DNA of 64,000 nt from an uncultured Victivallis sp. (GCA_944389895.1 CALXOA010000109.1:1-64000); one strand, 5' to 3'. Positions 1 to 9,014 are shown, counted from the first letter of the stretch. Notes: generated from the sequence alone by a model not told the origin. Numbers and translations: made by a program.

Positions 1-3000
1 GCGGCCGGACGGCAAGTCCGCGCAACCGGAAGGAACCGATTCCCGACCGGCTGCCGCGGAACTGAACCATCACGGAAGTGAACTCACTGCCGCTCTTCGC
101 GGTCCGGAACCCGGCCAGCGGAATCGCCACGTGCCATACGCCGTCGCCGCTCTTCCCGGCATGGGATTCCAGCGGCAGCTGTGCCGAGGAGGCCTGTGTG
201 CGCCCGGCGGAGGCCTTGATCAGCGTCAACTGAAGTTGCGGCAATTCGGCCCCCTCCGGAAGAAGATCAAACTCTAGCGACCCGTTTTCCCAGTCATCCG
301 GGGCAATCGGCAACTTCCCGGCGTGAATCACAAAGCCGGACCACGGCCCGCTCTCCGGCGAGGTTTTCACCTCGATCTCGCCATCCGCGCTCCTGACCGC
401 AACTTTGCCGACCGGATAGAGCTCGGCGGGCCGGAAACGGATCGGCTTCAGCTCCGGATGAACCACGCCCGGTGGTTCGGTCTGAGTTTTCGTCGCAGAA
501 GCGGATGGTTCGCCCCGCGTCGGGCGAACCGGTTCCGCATCGACGGCAGCCGGAACCTCAATGCGGATATTCCGCAACACCACGCCGGACCGGGTCTCAT
601 AGCGGAACTGAAACTGGATGCCGTTGGCCTTTCCCGGCAATCCGCCAGCCCCGGCGAATTTCTCCAACGGAATCTCAACCGTCTGAAAACTCTCCGGATC
701 AGCGTCGATCCCACCTTCGGGAAGCCCCTTCTCCAGATGGAACATCTTCCCGGTAACGTTCCTGCGATAATCGGCAGCAGCCGCCAGCAGCGTCAACTGA
801 AGAGCCTGGCCACCGCTGTGATTGCCGAAGGAGTCAACACCACCGTTGATTTCAAATTTCAGCACGCCCCCCTCGAGCGGAACACCGCCGCCGAGAGGTT
901 TCAGATCCTTCTCGCGAATGATGAAGCCGGCCCACGCATTCGTTCTGGCATCGGCGCCGACTGTCAGAATCCCGTCCTGAAAATCCGCCTTCGCTCCGCC
1001 GAATCCGTACACCTCCGGTGCCGCGAAGGTGATTTCGCGCATATCGGCAACAGCTTTTCCGTCATAACGCTCCGCTGTCACGGCGAGAACAATCGGAACC
1101 GCTTCGGTATCGGAACCGACGATATCGAAGGAGCGAATCTCATCATCCGGGGTCGGATTCACCCAGCGCCAGCCGTAGAAACCGCGGTTGGCGCGATTCT
1201 TCCAGGCAACCAGATCGTTAACCGCGTAATTGGTACTGCCCATCCACCAGTCGCCGATGTTCTTGCCGCAGACCACCGGAACCTCGAGAGTACGTCCGGA
1301 AGCGTAATGAATCCGGTAACGCATCACTTCGCAACCGCTCTTGAACCATGCGGTCGTATGGAAGAAAATCAACGAACGGATCTTCGCGTTGACTCCGATT
1401 CCGTCAACCTCCGTCGGCAGATCGCTTCTGACCGAACGGCTGCGCAGCATGATGCAGGTACGGTTATCGTTCTGGTCGAAACGGACCAGTTCACACGGCA
1501 CACCGAGAAACTCCCGGGTCCCCCATGGCACGCCGTCAAGTGAATTTTCACGGCCCTGATCGGTCCACCCTCCCTTGCCGTCGCCCGCGACCGCATCGAT
1601 GAAACCGCGGTTGCAGAACTCCCGGATGTCCAGCGGTGCGGTCAGTGCCGGATCGACTTTGTAACGGAACGCCTCGGCCGCCCGTGCCGCCTTTTCGGCC
1701 CGGAGTTCGGCTTCGATCCCATCACGCTCCTTCAGCAGCGACTCCCGGGTTACCGGGGCAAGTTCACCGAACTTCTTCTCGAGCACCTCGATCTCACCAA
1801 CACCGACAATCAACCGCTCCTGCGGTTCCAGCAGCAGCAGCGCACCGCCGTCGGCAACCGGCAGCCGACGGTTGCCGGAGAGATCCGCGGCGGCTTCGGC
1901 GCCGTCAAGGGCCAGACGAAGCAGTTTCGGATAATTGTCCCAGTTGTAGAGATAATGCAACGTCAGGCCATCCCGGCGGGCGGAGTGGACCTCGACGTTG
2001 ACGGCAAGATCGCCTTTGTCGTATCGCGACAACTCCAGTGCCGGGGCGATCCCGTGCCGGGCAAATGCGATGGAGAGCAAGGTTCCGAGGGCATAATCCT
2101 GCAATTCCGGCGTGATCAGATAAACCGCCCCTTTCCCAAGTTTCCGGCAGAGAAACACCGGAACACCGGCGCTCTCGGCAAGGACCTCCCACCCGGACGC
2201 GGAAGTGATCCGGCGGGTGTTACGGCCGACAAGCCGCCCCGGAAGCAACTTGGGCTGCGGAACCCGGAATGTGACATCGGTCGTTCCCGCATCCTCATCC
2301 ACCTGAAGTGAGATTCCCTCAAAAAGCCCGGCCGGATCCCGGGGCCGCCCGTACTCATCTTCCGGCAGGAAATCACGACCGACGATCAACACGCCGCCTT
2401 CCTCGACAAAACGCCGTAACGCCGGAGCGGTGGCATCATAACTGTTACGAACCCCCGCCGCCACGATTGCACGATAACGCTGCTGTCGATTCTCCGGCAG
2501 CTGTTCCTCCAGAATGGCATCCGCCGGGAAAAAGGTGAATTGAAGCGCACCGGCATAAGTGGTGATCTCATTCTTGACCGTGTTACCGGTCGCGCCCGCC
2601 ATCCGCTCAGTCGGGAATGAAACCAGCAGGGCAACCTCACGGGGAACACCACGATCACGCGGGACAAAGAACTCCCCGAACCGGAACACCTCCTGCTTCG
2701 CCTGCTGAATCGAGGCGAAATCCGCTGCCGGATAGGCGTAGGGATTCAACACCATCCACGGGAACTTCTCGGCGATCAACCGGCCGCCTTCAGGAGAACC
2801 CGCCGGTTTCCAGTCCCACGCCCGCTTCGACCACTCGAAGAGGTAGATCGCGTCAACGCCGCGGGCGACATCGAGCCAGATCCGGTTCCGGGTGGAACGG
2901 GCGTCGCTGCCGGTATACGCTTCGGGATTGTGAATCGGCTTTCCGTCGGCCAGGGCCCGGATGAAATGCCGCTGCAGCAGCCCTTCCGTGATCCCCCCCA

Positions 3001-4102
3001 CAATCGCGGGAGCGGCACCGGCCTGTTCCGGGGGCGCCTCGTATCCGACGCCGGCCCCGAGTGAAATCCCGCCGCCGGTCGGAGTTGAGACCGCATCCAG
3101 CTGCCTGTTGATTTCGTAGAGGTTCACGTGGGAACGCGACAGCACACGGTAATAACTGCCGCCGAGACTCTGGAAACAGAGCCGTGCATCCGGAACAAGT
3201 TCACGGATCGTCTCCACGCCGAGTTTCGTGATGGAGTTGAATCCAGATTCCATGAACTTCGACCAGTCGACGTAAAGTCCGGGGTTCTCGCTGGCCGCCT
3301 CAAAGTTCGCTGCCGCTTCAAAGTCGGCATAATCGGAGTTCCAGCGCCGGTTCATCGCCTCAACGGAACCATAACGTTCCCGGAGAAAATCCACGAAGAG
3401 CCGGCGGTTGTAAGGGCTCGGATCATCGTAACCGGGCTCGTTGAAAAGCTCGAAAAGCATCAGGGGATTGCCGCCCGCCGCCATCTCCCGGACTCCGGAA
3501 CGCCACAACGCCTGATAGAGTTTCCGCCCCTCGGGATGAAAGAGATTGTACGGCACCCAATGGTTGTTGGTTCCGCCACGGAAGGTATTGATCGCCTCTG
3601 CAGGAATATGGCCGGCATACTTCGCATCTGCAAGCATACCGTGCGTCCACGGGAAACAGGTGAAGTCGACCAGCGTCGGCAGCCCGTTGCCGCGCAGCTG
3701 CTCCCCAACCGTGCGGTTGGCTCCTTCGAAGGCGCTGTTGCGGTATCCCGGCACGATGTCGGCAATCCAGCGGTCGGCGGTGAAGATCGCCAGTGTGTCG
3801 AAACCGATCCGCTGAGCGTTTTCGTAGGTGAGCGGTTCCTCGTAAAACCACTTCCACTCAGGGGTATAACCGGAGGTCGGGGCGATATCGTCGGCGCTGC
3901 TGCTCGACGCAGCCTGGACCCCGAGCAGAAAACGTTCCTTCCCGTTGACCAGATAGTTGCCGGAAGGCGATACGGTTACGGTCGGATTGCGCTCCAGCCG
4001 CACAGCCGATGGAACTTCATCCAGTTCCGGCAACGTCGCCGACCGGAGCGGCATACCGGCCGCAACCAGTGAAAACAAAAGAAAAATTCGTTTCAAGATC
4101 AT
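1..4102 (-). CDS. Exported GH42-like glycoside hydrolase, partial (3' end beyond window)
   Basis: The frame is open from an ATG at 4102 to the left edge, at least 1367 residues, with no stop. The N terminus (MILKRIFLLFSLVAAG) reads as a signal peptide, so the protein is probably exported. A TIM-barrel region follows with a LFELFNEPG motif near residue 220, whose Glu fits the acid/base of clan GH-A; the following RERYGSVEAMNRRW stretch is typical of GH42-like beta-galactosidases. Residues about 490-600 (ALLVSFPTERM, GGVLIVGRDF) resemble the trimerisation/amidotransferase-like domain of GH42. The C terminus holds two related beta-rich, probably carbohydrate-binding domains (about 1020-1180 and 1245-1367), with matching starts NAWAGFII and GPWSGFVI. 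AAGGAG lies just before the ATG and would space better for the in-frame TTG two codons on, so the exact start is open. The substrate is not determined. The next gene upstream ends 18 bp away, so they are probably co-transcribed. Confidence 0.75.
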   Translation of the reverse strand, partial: MILKRIFLLFSLVAAGMPLRSATLPELDEVPSAVRLERNPTVTVSPSGNYLVNGKERFLLGVQAASSSSADDIAPTSGYTPEWKWFYEEPLTYENAQRIGFDTLAIFTADRWIADIVPGYRNSAFEGANRTVGEQLRGNGLPTLVDFTCFPWTHGMLADAKYAGHIPAEAINTFRGGTNNHWVPYNLFHPEGRKLYQALWRSGVREMAAGGNPLMLFELFNEPGYDDPSPYNRRLFVDFLRERYGSVEAMNRRWNSDYADFEAAANFEAASENPGLYVDWSKFMESGFNSITKLGVETIRELVPDARLCFQSLGGSYYRVLSRSHVNLYEINRQLDAVSTPTGGGISLGAGVGYEAPPEQAGAAPAIVGGITEGLLQRHFIRALADGKPIHNPEAYTGSDARSTRNRIWLDVARGVDAIYLFEWSKRAWDWKPAGSPEGGRLIAEKFPWMVLNPYAYPAADFASIQQAKQEVFRFGEFFVPRDRGVPREVALLVSFPTERMAGATGNTVKNEITTYAGALQFTFFPADAILEEQLPENRQQRYRAIVAAGVRNSYDATAPALRRFVEEGGVLIVGRDFLPEDEYGRPRDPAGLFEGISLQVDEDAGTTDVTFRVPQPKLLPGRLVGRNTRRITSASGWEVLAESAGVPVFLCRKLGKGAVYLITPELQDYALGTLLSIAFARHGIAPALELSRYDKGDLAVNVEVHSARRDGLTLHYLYNWDNYPKLLRLALDGAEAAADLSGNRRLPVADGGALLLLEPQERLIVGVGEIEVLEKKFGELAPVTRESLLKERDGIEAELRAEKAARAAEAFRYKVDPALTAPLDIREFCNRGFIDAVAGDGKGGWTDQGRENSLDGVPWGTREFLGVPCELVRFDQNDNRTCIMLRSRSVRSDLPTEVDGIGVNAKIRSLIFFHTTAWFKSGCEVMRYRIHYASGRTLEVPVVCGKNIGDWWMGSTNYAVNDLVAWKNRANRGFYGWRWVNPTPDDEIRSFDIVGSDTEAVPIVLAVTAERYDGKAVADMREITFAAPEVYGFGGAKADFQDGILTVGADARTNAWAGFIIREKDLKPLGGGVPLEGGVLKFEINGGVDSFGNHSGGQALQLTLLAAAADYRRNVTGKMFHLEKGLPEGGIDADPESFQTVEIPLEKFAGAGGLPGKANGIQFQFRYETRSGVVLRNIRIEVPAAVDAEPVRPTRGEPSASATKTQTEPPGVVHPELKPIRFRPAELYPVGKVAVRSADGEIEVKTSPESGPWSGFVIHAGKLPIAPDDWENGSLEFDLLPEGAELPQLQLTLIKASAGRTQASSAQLPLESHAGKSGDGVWHVAIPLAGFRTAKSGSEFTSVMVQFRGSRSGIGSFRLRGLAVRP

Positions 4103-4120
4103 GACTCCTTATACGGTTTT

Positions 4121-5641
4121 CTACAGAATCTCAATCGGACCAAGCACATGGCGGCCCATCGCGTCGCGGCCGAAAAGCGGCAGCCGGATCGGGTAACGAT
4201 CCGAAAGCCGCCGCATGCCGATCGCCAGATGATATCTCCCGGCAGGGACACTCTCCGGAACCAGCAGTTCACTGCGCTCTCCGACCCTGCAACCGCCCTC
4301 CCAGAGCGCGGTCGTAGTCGGCAATACCGGCGGGATCAGCTGCTCCCACACGCAATTTCCCGCGCAGTCGAGCAACGCAAACAAAATGCCGAACTCCTCT
4401 CCGGGACGGGCCGCGCCGCGGTTTTCCCAGAAGCTGGTCAGCAACGCCGGTCGCTTCCGAACGATCCGGGCCGGATAATACAGTTCCACGGGCAACAGCC
4501 GATAACCGACAATCCGGGCGGCCTCGCGCAGGGTGTTCCGCCGTACCTCCGGCAGCTCCCGGGTGTGCTCGAGGTAGAAGTGCTTGCTCAATGGATCGTA
4601 ATTTTCCATCTGCCGGAAACAGTCATCGTGAATTTCCGCAAGCGCCGTCTCAGGCACGCCCTGCCGCTCTCCGCCGCGATTGGTGTAACTTGCGTGACAA
4701 CGCCGCAGAGTCGCAAGCTCCCCGGGCGCATGGAACGTCGAAATGTTTTCCACGATCACTTTAACCCGCTCGTGATAGGCGCGGCAGTAATCGACATACC
4801 ACCCTTCGATGAAGGGATCCTCTCCCCAGCGGTCCCAGTTCGCACCAAGGCCGTTGTACTTGAGGTTGATCCCCTGCGATACCAGGTAGGGCACCAGCTC
4901 GCGGGCCTGCACGATGGAGATCGGCCCGATCTCGCACTCCGGATCCGGAGTGTTGTAGCTCAGATTGCCGAGCTCCTGAAACAGCGGCTTGTCCGGAAAC
5001 GCAGCCTTGAAACTCTCGGTCTGCCAATGGAGGGCGGCAGTGTAGTTTTCGAGAGAAAAACCCGCCTCCACCCACGGCCGGATCGGGGTATGCTCCGAAA
5101 TGTGCATCTCCCCGTAATGGCCGAGAAACCCCGGAAACACCATTTCGACCGCGGGATGGCGATTGTAACGCTCACCCAGCGCGAAGGCCAGCTCACGACT
5201 CTTTTCCAGATAGAGTTTATCCCAGTAAACCGGATAACGTATCGGCTTCCCGCCGGGAACCGCCGGAGGTTCATCGATGTATTTCGCGCCACGATCGAAA
5301 AGCCATTGCGGCGCACCGTCGTTCGCCAGAGTGCCGCGACCGCCCATGCCGCGCACCTGCAGCCCGACCTTGTAACCGGCGTCGATCCAGCTCTGCATCG
5401 CGCCTTCCCATTCGGGATTTTCCCAGTCGAATTTTCCCTCCTCGGGCTCGATCACCGACCATGGGACGTCGAAGACGATCTTGTCGCAGAGCCGCGGGGC
5501 AAGAAACCACTCGTCGCGGGAGAGTTCATCAAACCGCTGTTTGTTGTGTCCGCGCTGGATGAGCATATATCCCATCCCGGGATTCAGCAGAACTTCGCCG
5601 TTGTCGGCAGTGAAGATCTTGCGCATTCCGCTTTCAGTCAT
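4121..5641 (-). CDS. Cytoplasmic TIM-barrel glycoside hydrolase-like protein
   Basis: This 506-residue protein has no signal peptide. It opens with VLLNPGMGYMLIQRG and carries FDVPWSVIEPEEGKFDW, a TIM-barrel pattern typical of clan GH-A enzymes, and a GHYGEMHI segment resembling the GEWH motif of DUF4832/GH42-type proteins. A beta-rich C-terminal domain (about residues 390-506) ends the protein. GGGGAG 8 bp before the ATG at 5641 supports this start over the in-frame Met at residue 6. It lies 20 bp after a pseudopilin gene and 18 bp before the large exported GH42-like gene, so it probably acts on oligosaccharides produced by the exported enzyme. The family assignment is by motif resemblance only and the catalytic residues are not certain. 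Confidence 0.55.
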   Translation of the reverse strand: MTESGMRKIFTADNGEVLLNPGMGYMLIQRGHNKQRFDELSRDEWFLAPRLCDKIVFDVPWSVIEPEEGKFDWENPEWEGAMQSWIDAGYKVGLQVRGMGGRGTLANDGAPQWLFDRGAKYIDEPPAVPGGKPIRYPVYWDKLYLEKSRELAFALGERYNRHPAVEMVFPGFLGHYGEMHISEHTPIRPWVEAGFSLENYTAALHWQTESFKAAFPDKPLFQELGNLSYNTPDPECEIGPISIVQARELVPYLVSQGINLKYNGLGANWDRWGEDPFIEGWYVDYCRAYHERVKVIVENISTFHAPGELATLRRCHASYTNRGGERQGVPETALAEIHDDCFRQMENYDPLSKHFYLEHTRELPEVRRNTLREAARIVGYRLLPVELYYPARIVRKRPALLTSFWENRGAARPGEEFGILFALLDCAGNCVWEQLIPPVLPTTTALWEGGCRVGERSELLVPESVPAGRYHLAIGMRRLSDRYPIRLPLFGRDAMGRHVLGPIEIL

Positions 5642-5661
5642 GACAATGGCTCCCCGGCTTC

Positions 5662-6372
5662 TCAGTTTCTGAGCGCCTGTCCCCAGAAGTAGACGTACCA
5701 GCCGGCAGCGGGGACCTCATTCTGCGTCATGGACTTGACATGCCCGTCGACGAAACCGACCACACTGCCGTTGTTTCCCATATGCCGGAAGCCGAACTGC
5801 CCCTTGGTGTAGATACTCGGATTGTCGCTGGTGGTCGCAAGCGGCTGACTCATGTCGGCGAGCATGAAACGCAGACTCGGCGATTTGATCCGCTTGATCG
5901 TGGCGCCGAGGACATAATTCTGATCGGTACCGCTTGCGCTGATCGTACAGAGGTATCGGTTGATACCATAGTTGTTGCACATGTAGAAAGGTTTCGACTG
6001 CGAAGTCGTGATCGAGTTCGGACAGATGAAGATGCCGTGCTGCACCCGGGTTCCATCCTCGGAAATCGGCAGGAAGGCATCCGGGTCACTCGCCGAAACA
6101 AGCGCCGGATGGGTGTAAGGAAGAATCTGGGTCTGCCACTTCGCATAGGCCGGGTTGGTACGCGTGCTGCCGCCGTCACTGGGAAAAAACCCATCGTAAT
6201 CCGAAGTGTACTGGATGCAGCCGAACGCAAGTTGCTTCATATTGCTGGCGCACTTGATCTCCTTGGCCTTGTCACGCGCCTTGTTCAGCGCCGGCAACAG
6301 CATCGAGGCAAGAATGGCGATGATCGCAATTACAACGAGCAATTCGATCAATGTGAAATGATATTTTCTCAT
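5662..6372 (-). CDS. Type II secretion-like pseudopilin (prepilin N-terminal methylation domain)
   Basis: The protein starts [19 protein letters not shown], a class III prepilin-type N terminus with Glu at +5 and a hydrophobic alpha1 helix, followed by LLPALNKARDKAKEIKCASNMKQL. This is the hallmark of the abundant PVC-group pseudopilins. A globular C domain ends with GFVDGHVKSM, the His/DGH-type signature of this family. The residue before the cleavage site is His, not the usual Gly. A longer reading from a TTG at 6390 is possible, but AGGAG lies between it and the ATG at 6372 with proper spacing, so 6372 is chosen. It sits between a regulator gene and two glycoside hydrolase genes. A role in assembling or anchoring an export or adhesion filament is inferred; the function of these pseudopilins is not known. 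Confidence 0.9.
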   Translation of the reverse strand: MRKYHFTLIELLVVIAIIAILASMLLPALNKARDKAKEIKCASNMKQLAFGCIQYTSDYDGFFPSDGGSTRTNPAYAKWQTQILPYTHPALVSASDPDAFLPISEDGTRVQHGIFICPNSITTSQSKPFYMCNNYGINRYLCTISASGTDQNYVLGATIKRIKSPSLRFMLADMSQPLATTSDNPSIYTKGQFGFRHMGNNGSVVGFVDGHVKSMTQNEVPAAGWYVYFWGQALRN

Positions 6373-6403
6373 CTTCCGGTCTCCTGTCAAGTTATCTGAT
6401 CAA

Positions 6404-7531
6404 CTATTTCGATGGAAGCGGAACACATTCGGAAAGGCGCGCGGAATATCCCACCCCCCGCCGCAACGGCGAAAGGGAATCGCGCTCCCGCAACCGGGCC
6501 GGAAATACCCGGGGCCGGATCGCCTCACGCCGGAACATCCGCCCCAGCAATGCCGCGGCAGCGGCACGCCCGATTTCAAACCGGTCAAAAGTGATCGTCG
6601 AAAGCGGAGGGAAGATGTAATCGCCGATTTCCAGATCGTCACAACCGGCAACCTGGATATCGTCCGGGACACGCAGACCGGCCTTGCGGATCGCCTTGTA
6701 GCCCCCGGGCGCGAGAATATCGGATGCGTAGAAAATCGCATCCGGCCGCCCGGCAGGATCAGCCAGCAGCTGCTGCGTGTGAAGATATCCCCGCGACATG
6801 AAGTGCTCACACTGGATCTCCAGCTCCGGGCAGGCAGCCAGGCCATGTCGGAGAAGCGCCTGCCGGAACGCATTCCACTTCCGCCAGTTTGCTCCCCGGA
6901 TTCCAGCAATGACGGCACTCTGAATCAATCCGACGTAAGCGATGCGGCGACACCCGGCAGCAGCGAACCGCGCAACCAGCTGCTCCATCACCGGACCGTA
7001 ATCGACGCTGAACGACGGGATCTCCATTCCTTCAGCGGATTCGTAAACCACCGCATACGGGATGTGCTCACGGCGCAGTCTGCGCAGATAATCCTCGTTT
7101 GCAGTTCCCACCAGCAACACGCCACCGCGCCGGATGTGCTCCGGAACCGGCTCATTGCGGTGAAGGCAGGATTCGAGAATCTGCACGTGATGGAAAGTGA
7201 TCTCCGGATACACGGCCAGTTCCGCTTCGATGCCGCAGTTGAACTCACCCCAGAAATTGTCGTTCTTCAACGGCAGCTGCCCGAAGGCGATGATTTCGAC
7301 ATGCCGCTGGAAAAGCTTCCCGGTAACCCGGGTCGCCTTGCCGTGTTCCAATGTGATAATCCCCGCCTCGCGAAGGCTTGCAAGAGCCAGCGACACGGTG
7401 TTCTTGCTGACGCCAAATTCACCGGCAAGAGTCTCTATGGAAGGAAGTGCACTGCCGCACCCGTAATGTCCGGCCCGGATCCGGCCGACAATCAGATTCC
7501 TGACACTTTCACTTTTCGATACTGTTTCCAT
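6404..7531 (-). CDS. GntR-type DNA-binding / LacI-type sugar-sensing transcriptional regulator
   Basis: 375 residues. The N terminus (about 1-70) is a GntR-family winged helix: SALPSIETLAGEFGVSKNTVSLALASLREAG is the expected recognition-helix region. Residues about 75-375 form a LacI/periplasmic-binding-protein-like effector domain (GGVLLVGTANEDY, RIAYVGL, DAIFYASDILAPGGYKAIRKAGLRVPDDIQVAGCDD). This chimeric layout is that of AraR-like regulators of pentose and oligosaccharide genes. GAGAGGAAGG precedes the ATG at 7531. The gene is 31 bp upstream of the pseudopilin-hydrolase run, so it is the likely local regulator. Its own promoter carries a palindrome near the transcription start, suggesting autoregulation. 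The inducing sugar is unknown. Confidence 0.9.
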   Translation of the reverse strand: METVSKSESVRNLIVGRIRAGHYGCGSALPSIETLAGEFGVSKNTVSLALASLREAGIITLEHGKATRVTGKLFQRHVEIIAFGQLPLKNDNFWGEFNCGIEAELAVYPEITFHHVQILESCLHRNEPVPEHIRRGGVLLVGTANEDYLRRLRREHIPYAVVYESAEGMEIPSFSVDYGPVMEQLVARFAAAGCRRIAYVGLIQSAVIAGIRGANWRKWNAFRQALLRHGLAACPELEIQCEHFMSRGYLHTQQLLADPAGRPDAIFYASDILAPGGYKAIRKAGLRVPDDIQVAGCDDLEIGDYIFPPLSTITFDRFEIGRAAAAALLGRMFRREAIRPRVFPARLRERDSLSPLRRGVGYSARLSECVPLPSK

Positions 7532-7565
7532 AACCTTCCTCTCCCGGTGACTCTCTCACTCTCTG

Positions 7566-7580
7566 ACTCTCTCAGAGAGT
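7566..7580. promoter_or_regulatory. Probable operator of the GntR/LacI-type regulator gene
   Basis: A perfect palindrome, ACTCTCT-C-AGAGAGT, lies just downstream of the predicted -10 box, so a bound repressor would block transcription of the regulator gene at 7531. A second copy of the half-site run (TGACTCTCTC at 7549-7558 and 7564-7573) sits next to it in direct orientation. Autoregulation by the adjacent GntR-type protein is inferred from position. Confidence 0.6.
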
Positions 7581-7589
7581 TTATATTAT

Positions 7590-7618
7590 ATTATGACGGA
7601 TCGGAAGCAGAAAGTCAA
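7590..7618 (-). promoter_or_regulatory. Sigma70-type promoter for the GntR/LacI-type regulator
   Basis: Read on the minus strand: -35 TTGACT (7613-7618), 17-bp spacer, -10 CATAAT (7590-7595). The predicted start of transcription falls near 7583, at the edge of the palindrome, and the leader to the ATG is about 50 bases. Confidence 0.7.
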
Positions 7619-7638
7619 GAGGGAAAACACATTTTCCG

Positions 7639-7661
7639 AAAAAAAATCCGGATTTTCCGGA
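7639..7661 (-). terminator. Intrinsic terminator downstream of the LacI-type gene
   Basis: On the minus strand TCCGGA-AAA-TCCGGA forms a 6-bp hairpin followed by eight T. It lies about 180 bases after the LacI-type stop codon and just before the promoter of the GntR-type gene, so it insulates the two regulator transcripts. In the 180 bases between (7662-7841) I see no gene or other clear signal. Confidence 0.6.
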
Positions 7662-7841
7662 CAAGCCCCGGAAACGGAAAAAAAGCACGACCGCCGAATC
7701 ACAAAATCCGGAAGAAACGCATCGAACCTTCCCGGAAGGGAAGATCCCGACTGCGCTCCCCTGCCCGGCCGAAACATCCTGCAGGCGGGAGTCGCGCCTG
7801 GGCTCATCCCCGCGGCGACGCCGGACCGGCTTCCGCCCGAG

Positions 7842-8936
7842 TTACTGAGCCTTCCGCCGCAAACCGTCCGTGACCAGGGAGGTCTCGAAGGTGATCTGCA
7901 CCCGGCTCTCGCGACCGGAAGCCAGCGCAATCGCTCCTGCCACCGCAGCTTCGCCGAGCTTCTGATCATCAACCATCGCCATCCCGACGCCCCCCGGCAT
8001 CAGGGAGCAATGCATATCCGCATCAAGCACCACCATCGGCATTTCCCGGGAATCGACGCCGAGTTCGCGCAGAGCGTCACAAACGCCGTCACCGCCGGAA
8101 CTCCACGCCGCCACCACACCGTCGAAACGATGGCGACGCAACGCATCGAGAGCAGCGACACACGCCGCCTGCCGCGTGTAGGGGGCCGCAATATGAGTGA
8201 GGCTCATTCCCGCCTCATCCGCCGTACGCTCCACCCCGCGTTTCAAAGCCGACACGACCGAACCGCTTCCCGGCCCGGTCAGGAACAGGACATCACGGCA
8301 ACCGCGCTCCGCCAGCAGCCGCGTCAACGTTACCGCATTCGCCTCATAATCGATGGTCACAAAATTGAGCTTCTCCGGGGTCGCGCATTCGGGGCGGGAG
8401 GTGATGAAGAGACAGGGCGCGTCGTTTTCGAGCAATTCATCCAGATAGGGCGGCGACTGCTGCTCCCCCCAGACCAGCAGCGCATCAATCGTACCGGCGC
8501 GGAACAACGGCCAGCAGCGCCCCCGGGCGCGGACATTTTCCCCTCCGAAGAGGAGCAGCAGATGGTAACCGTTGCGGGCCAGCTCATCCTCCATCCCGGC
8601 AAGGATGTCGACGAAATGGGTGTCGGAAAAGACATTGTCCCGCGAATCGGTCTGCGACGGCACCAGCAGCCCGATCACGCCGGAACGGCGGCTGAACAAC
8701 CTCTGAGCGTTGACGTTAGGTACGTAATCCAGCTGACGCGCCGCCTCGAGAACCCTCTTCTGCGTCCGCTCCGGGATCTTGGTCCCGGCACGGTTGTTCA
8801 GAACTTTCGACACCGTACAGGTGGAGAGGCCGACATACTCGGCCAGATCGCGAATATTGCAGCCGCGCTTTCCACGGCTGCGACGTTTTTCCCCGGACAT
8901 TCTTCCCCGTGTGCCTTCCCTGGCTGAAATCCCCAT
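7842..8936 (-). CDS. LacI-family transcriptional repressor
   Basis: About 364 residues. The N terminus holds the LacI helix-turn-helix and hinge: NIRDLAEYVGLSTCTVSKVLNN, then ERTQKRVLEAARQLDYVPN. The rest is the periplasmic-binding-protein-like effector domain, with GVIGLLVPSQ, IDALLVWGE, FVTIDYEANA and a C-terminal GVGMAMVDDQKLGEAAV. The start is uncertain: ATG 8936 has a G-rich run 5 bases upstream and is used here, while ATG 8900 leaves a more usual distance to the helix-turn-helix. It has its own consensus promoter with a palindromic operator, so it probably autoregulates. Its other targets are likely one of the flanking hydrolase groups, for example the exported GH39-like gene that ends at 9288. 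The ligand is unknown. Confidence 0.92.
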   Translation of the reverse strand: MGISAREGTRGRMSGEKRRSRGKRGCNIRDLAEYVGLSTCTVSKVLNNRAGTKIPERTQKRVLEAARQLDYVPNVNAQRLFSRRSGVIGLLVPSQTDSRDNVFSDTHFVDILAGMEDELARNGYHLLLLFGGENVRARGRCWPLFRAGTIDALLVWGEQQSPPYLDELLENDAPCLFITSRPECATPEKLNFVTIDYEANAVTLTRLLAERGCRDVLFLTGPGSGSVVSALKRGVERTADEAGMSLTHIAAPYTRQAACVAALDALRRHRFDGVVAAWSSGGDGVCDALRELGVDSREMPMVVLDADMHCSLMPGGVGMAMVDDQKLGEAAVAGAIALASGRESRVQITFETSLVTDGLRRKAQ

Positions 8937-8959
8937 CAACACCCCCGGTCATCATCAGA

Positions 8960-8971
8960 ATAACCGGTTAT
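8960..8971. promoter_or_regulatory. LacI-type operator palindrome
   Basis: A perfect 12-bp palindrome ATAACCGGTTAT with a central CG, the usual form of LacI-family operators. It lies about 10 bases downstream of the predicted transcription start of the LacI-type gene and 24 bases before its ATG. Binding by that protein is inferred from position and symmetry. Confidence 0.65.
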
Positions 8972-8985
8972 CTATAACAGGATAA

Positions 8986-9014
8986 ATTATACCCGATTCT
9001 CCGGCAAATGTCAA
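8986..9014 (-). promoter_or_regulatory. Perfect consensus sigma70 promoter for the LacI-type gene
   Basis: On the minus strand: TTGACA (9009-9014), 17-bp spacer, TATAAT (8986-8991). Both hexamers and the spacing match the sigma70 consensus exactly, so the promoter should be strong unless repressed by the adjacent operator. Confidence 0.85.

Noticed and set aside
323-1543. Open frame of 406 codons on the plus strand
   Set aside because: It runs antisense through the exported GH42-like gene, has no ribosome-binding site and no family resemblance; GC-rich coding sequence often leaves such frames.
4148-5692. Plus-strand frame of 514 codons
   Set aside because: Antisense to the TIM-barrel hydrolase gene, whose motifs and ribosome-binding site are clear.
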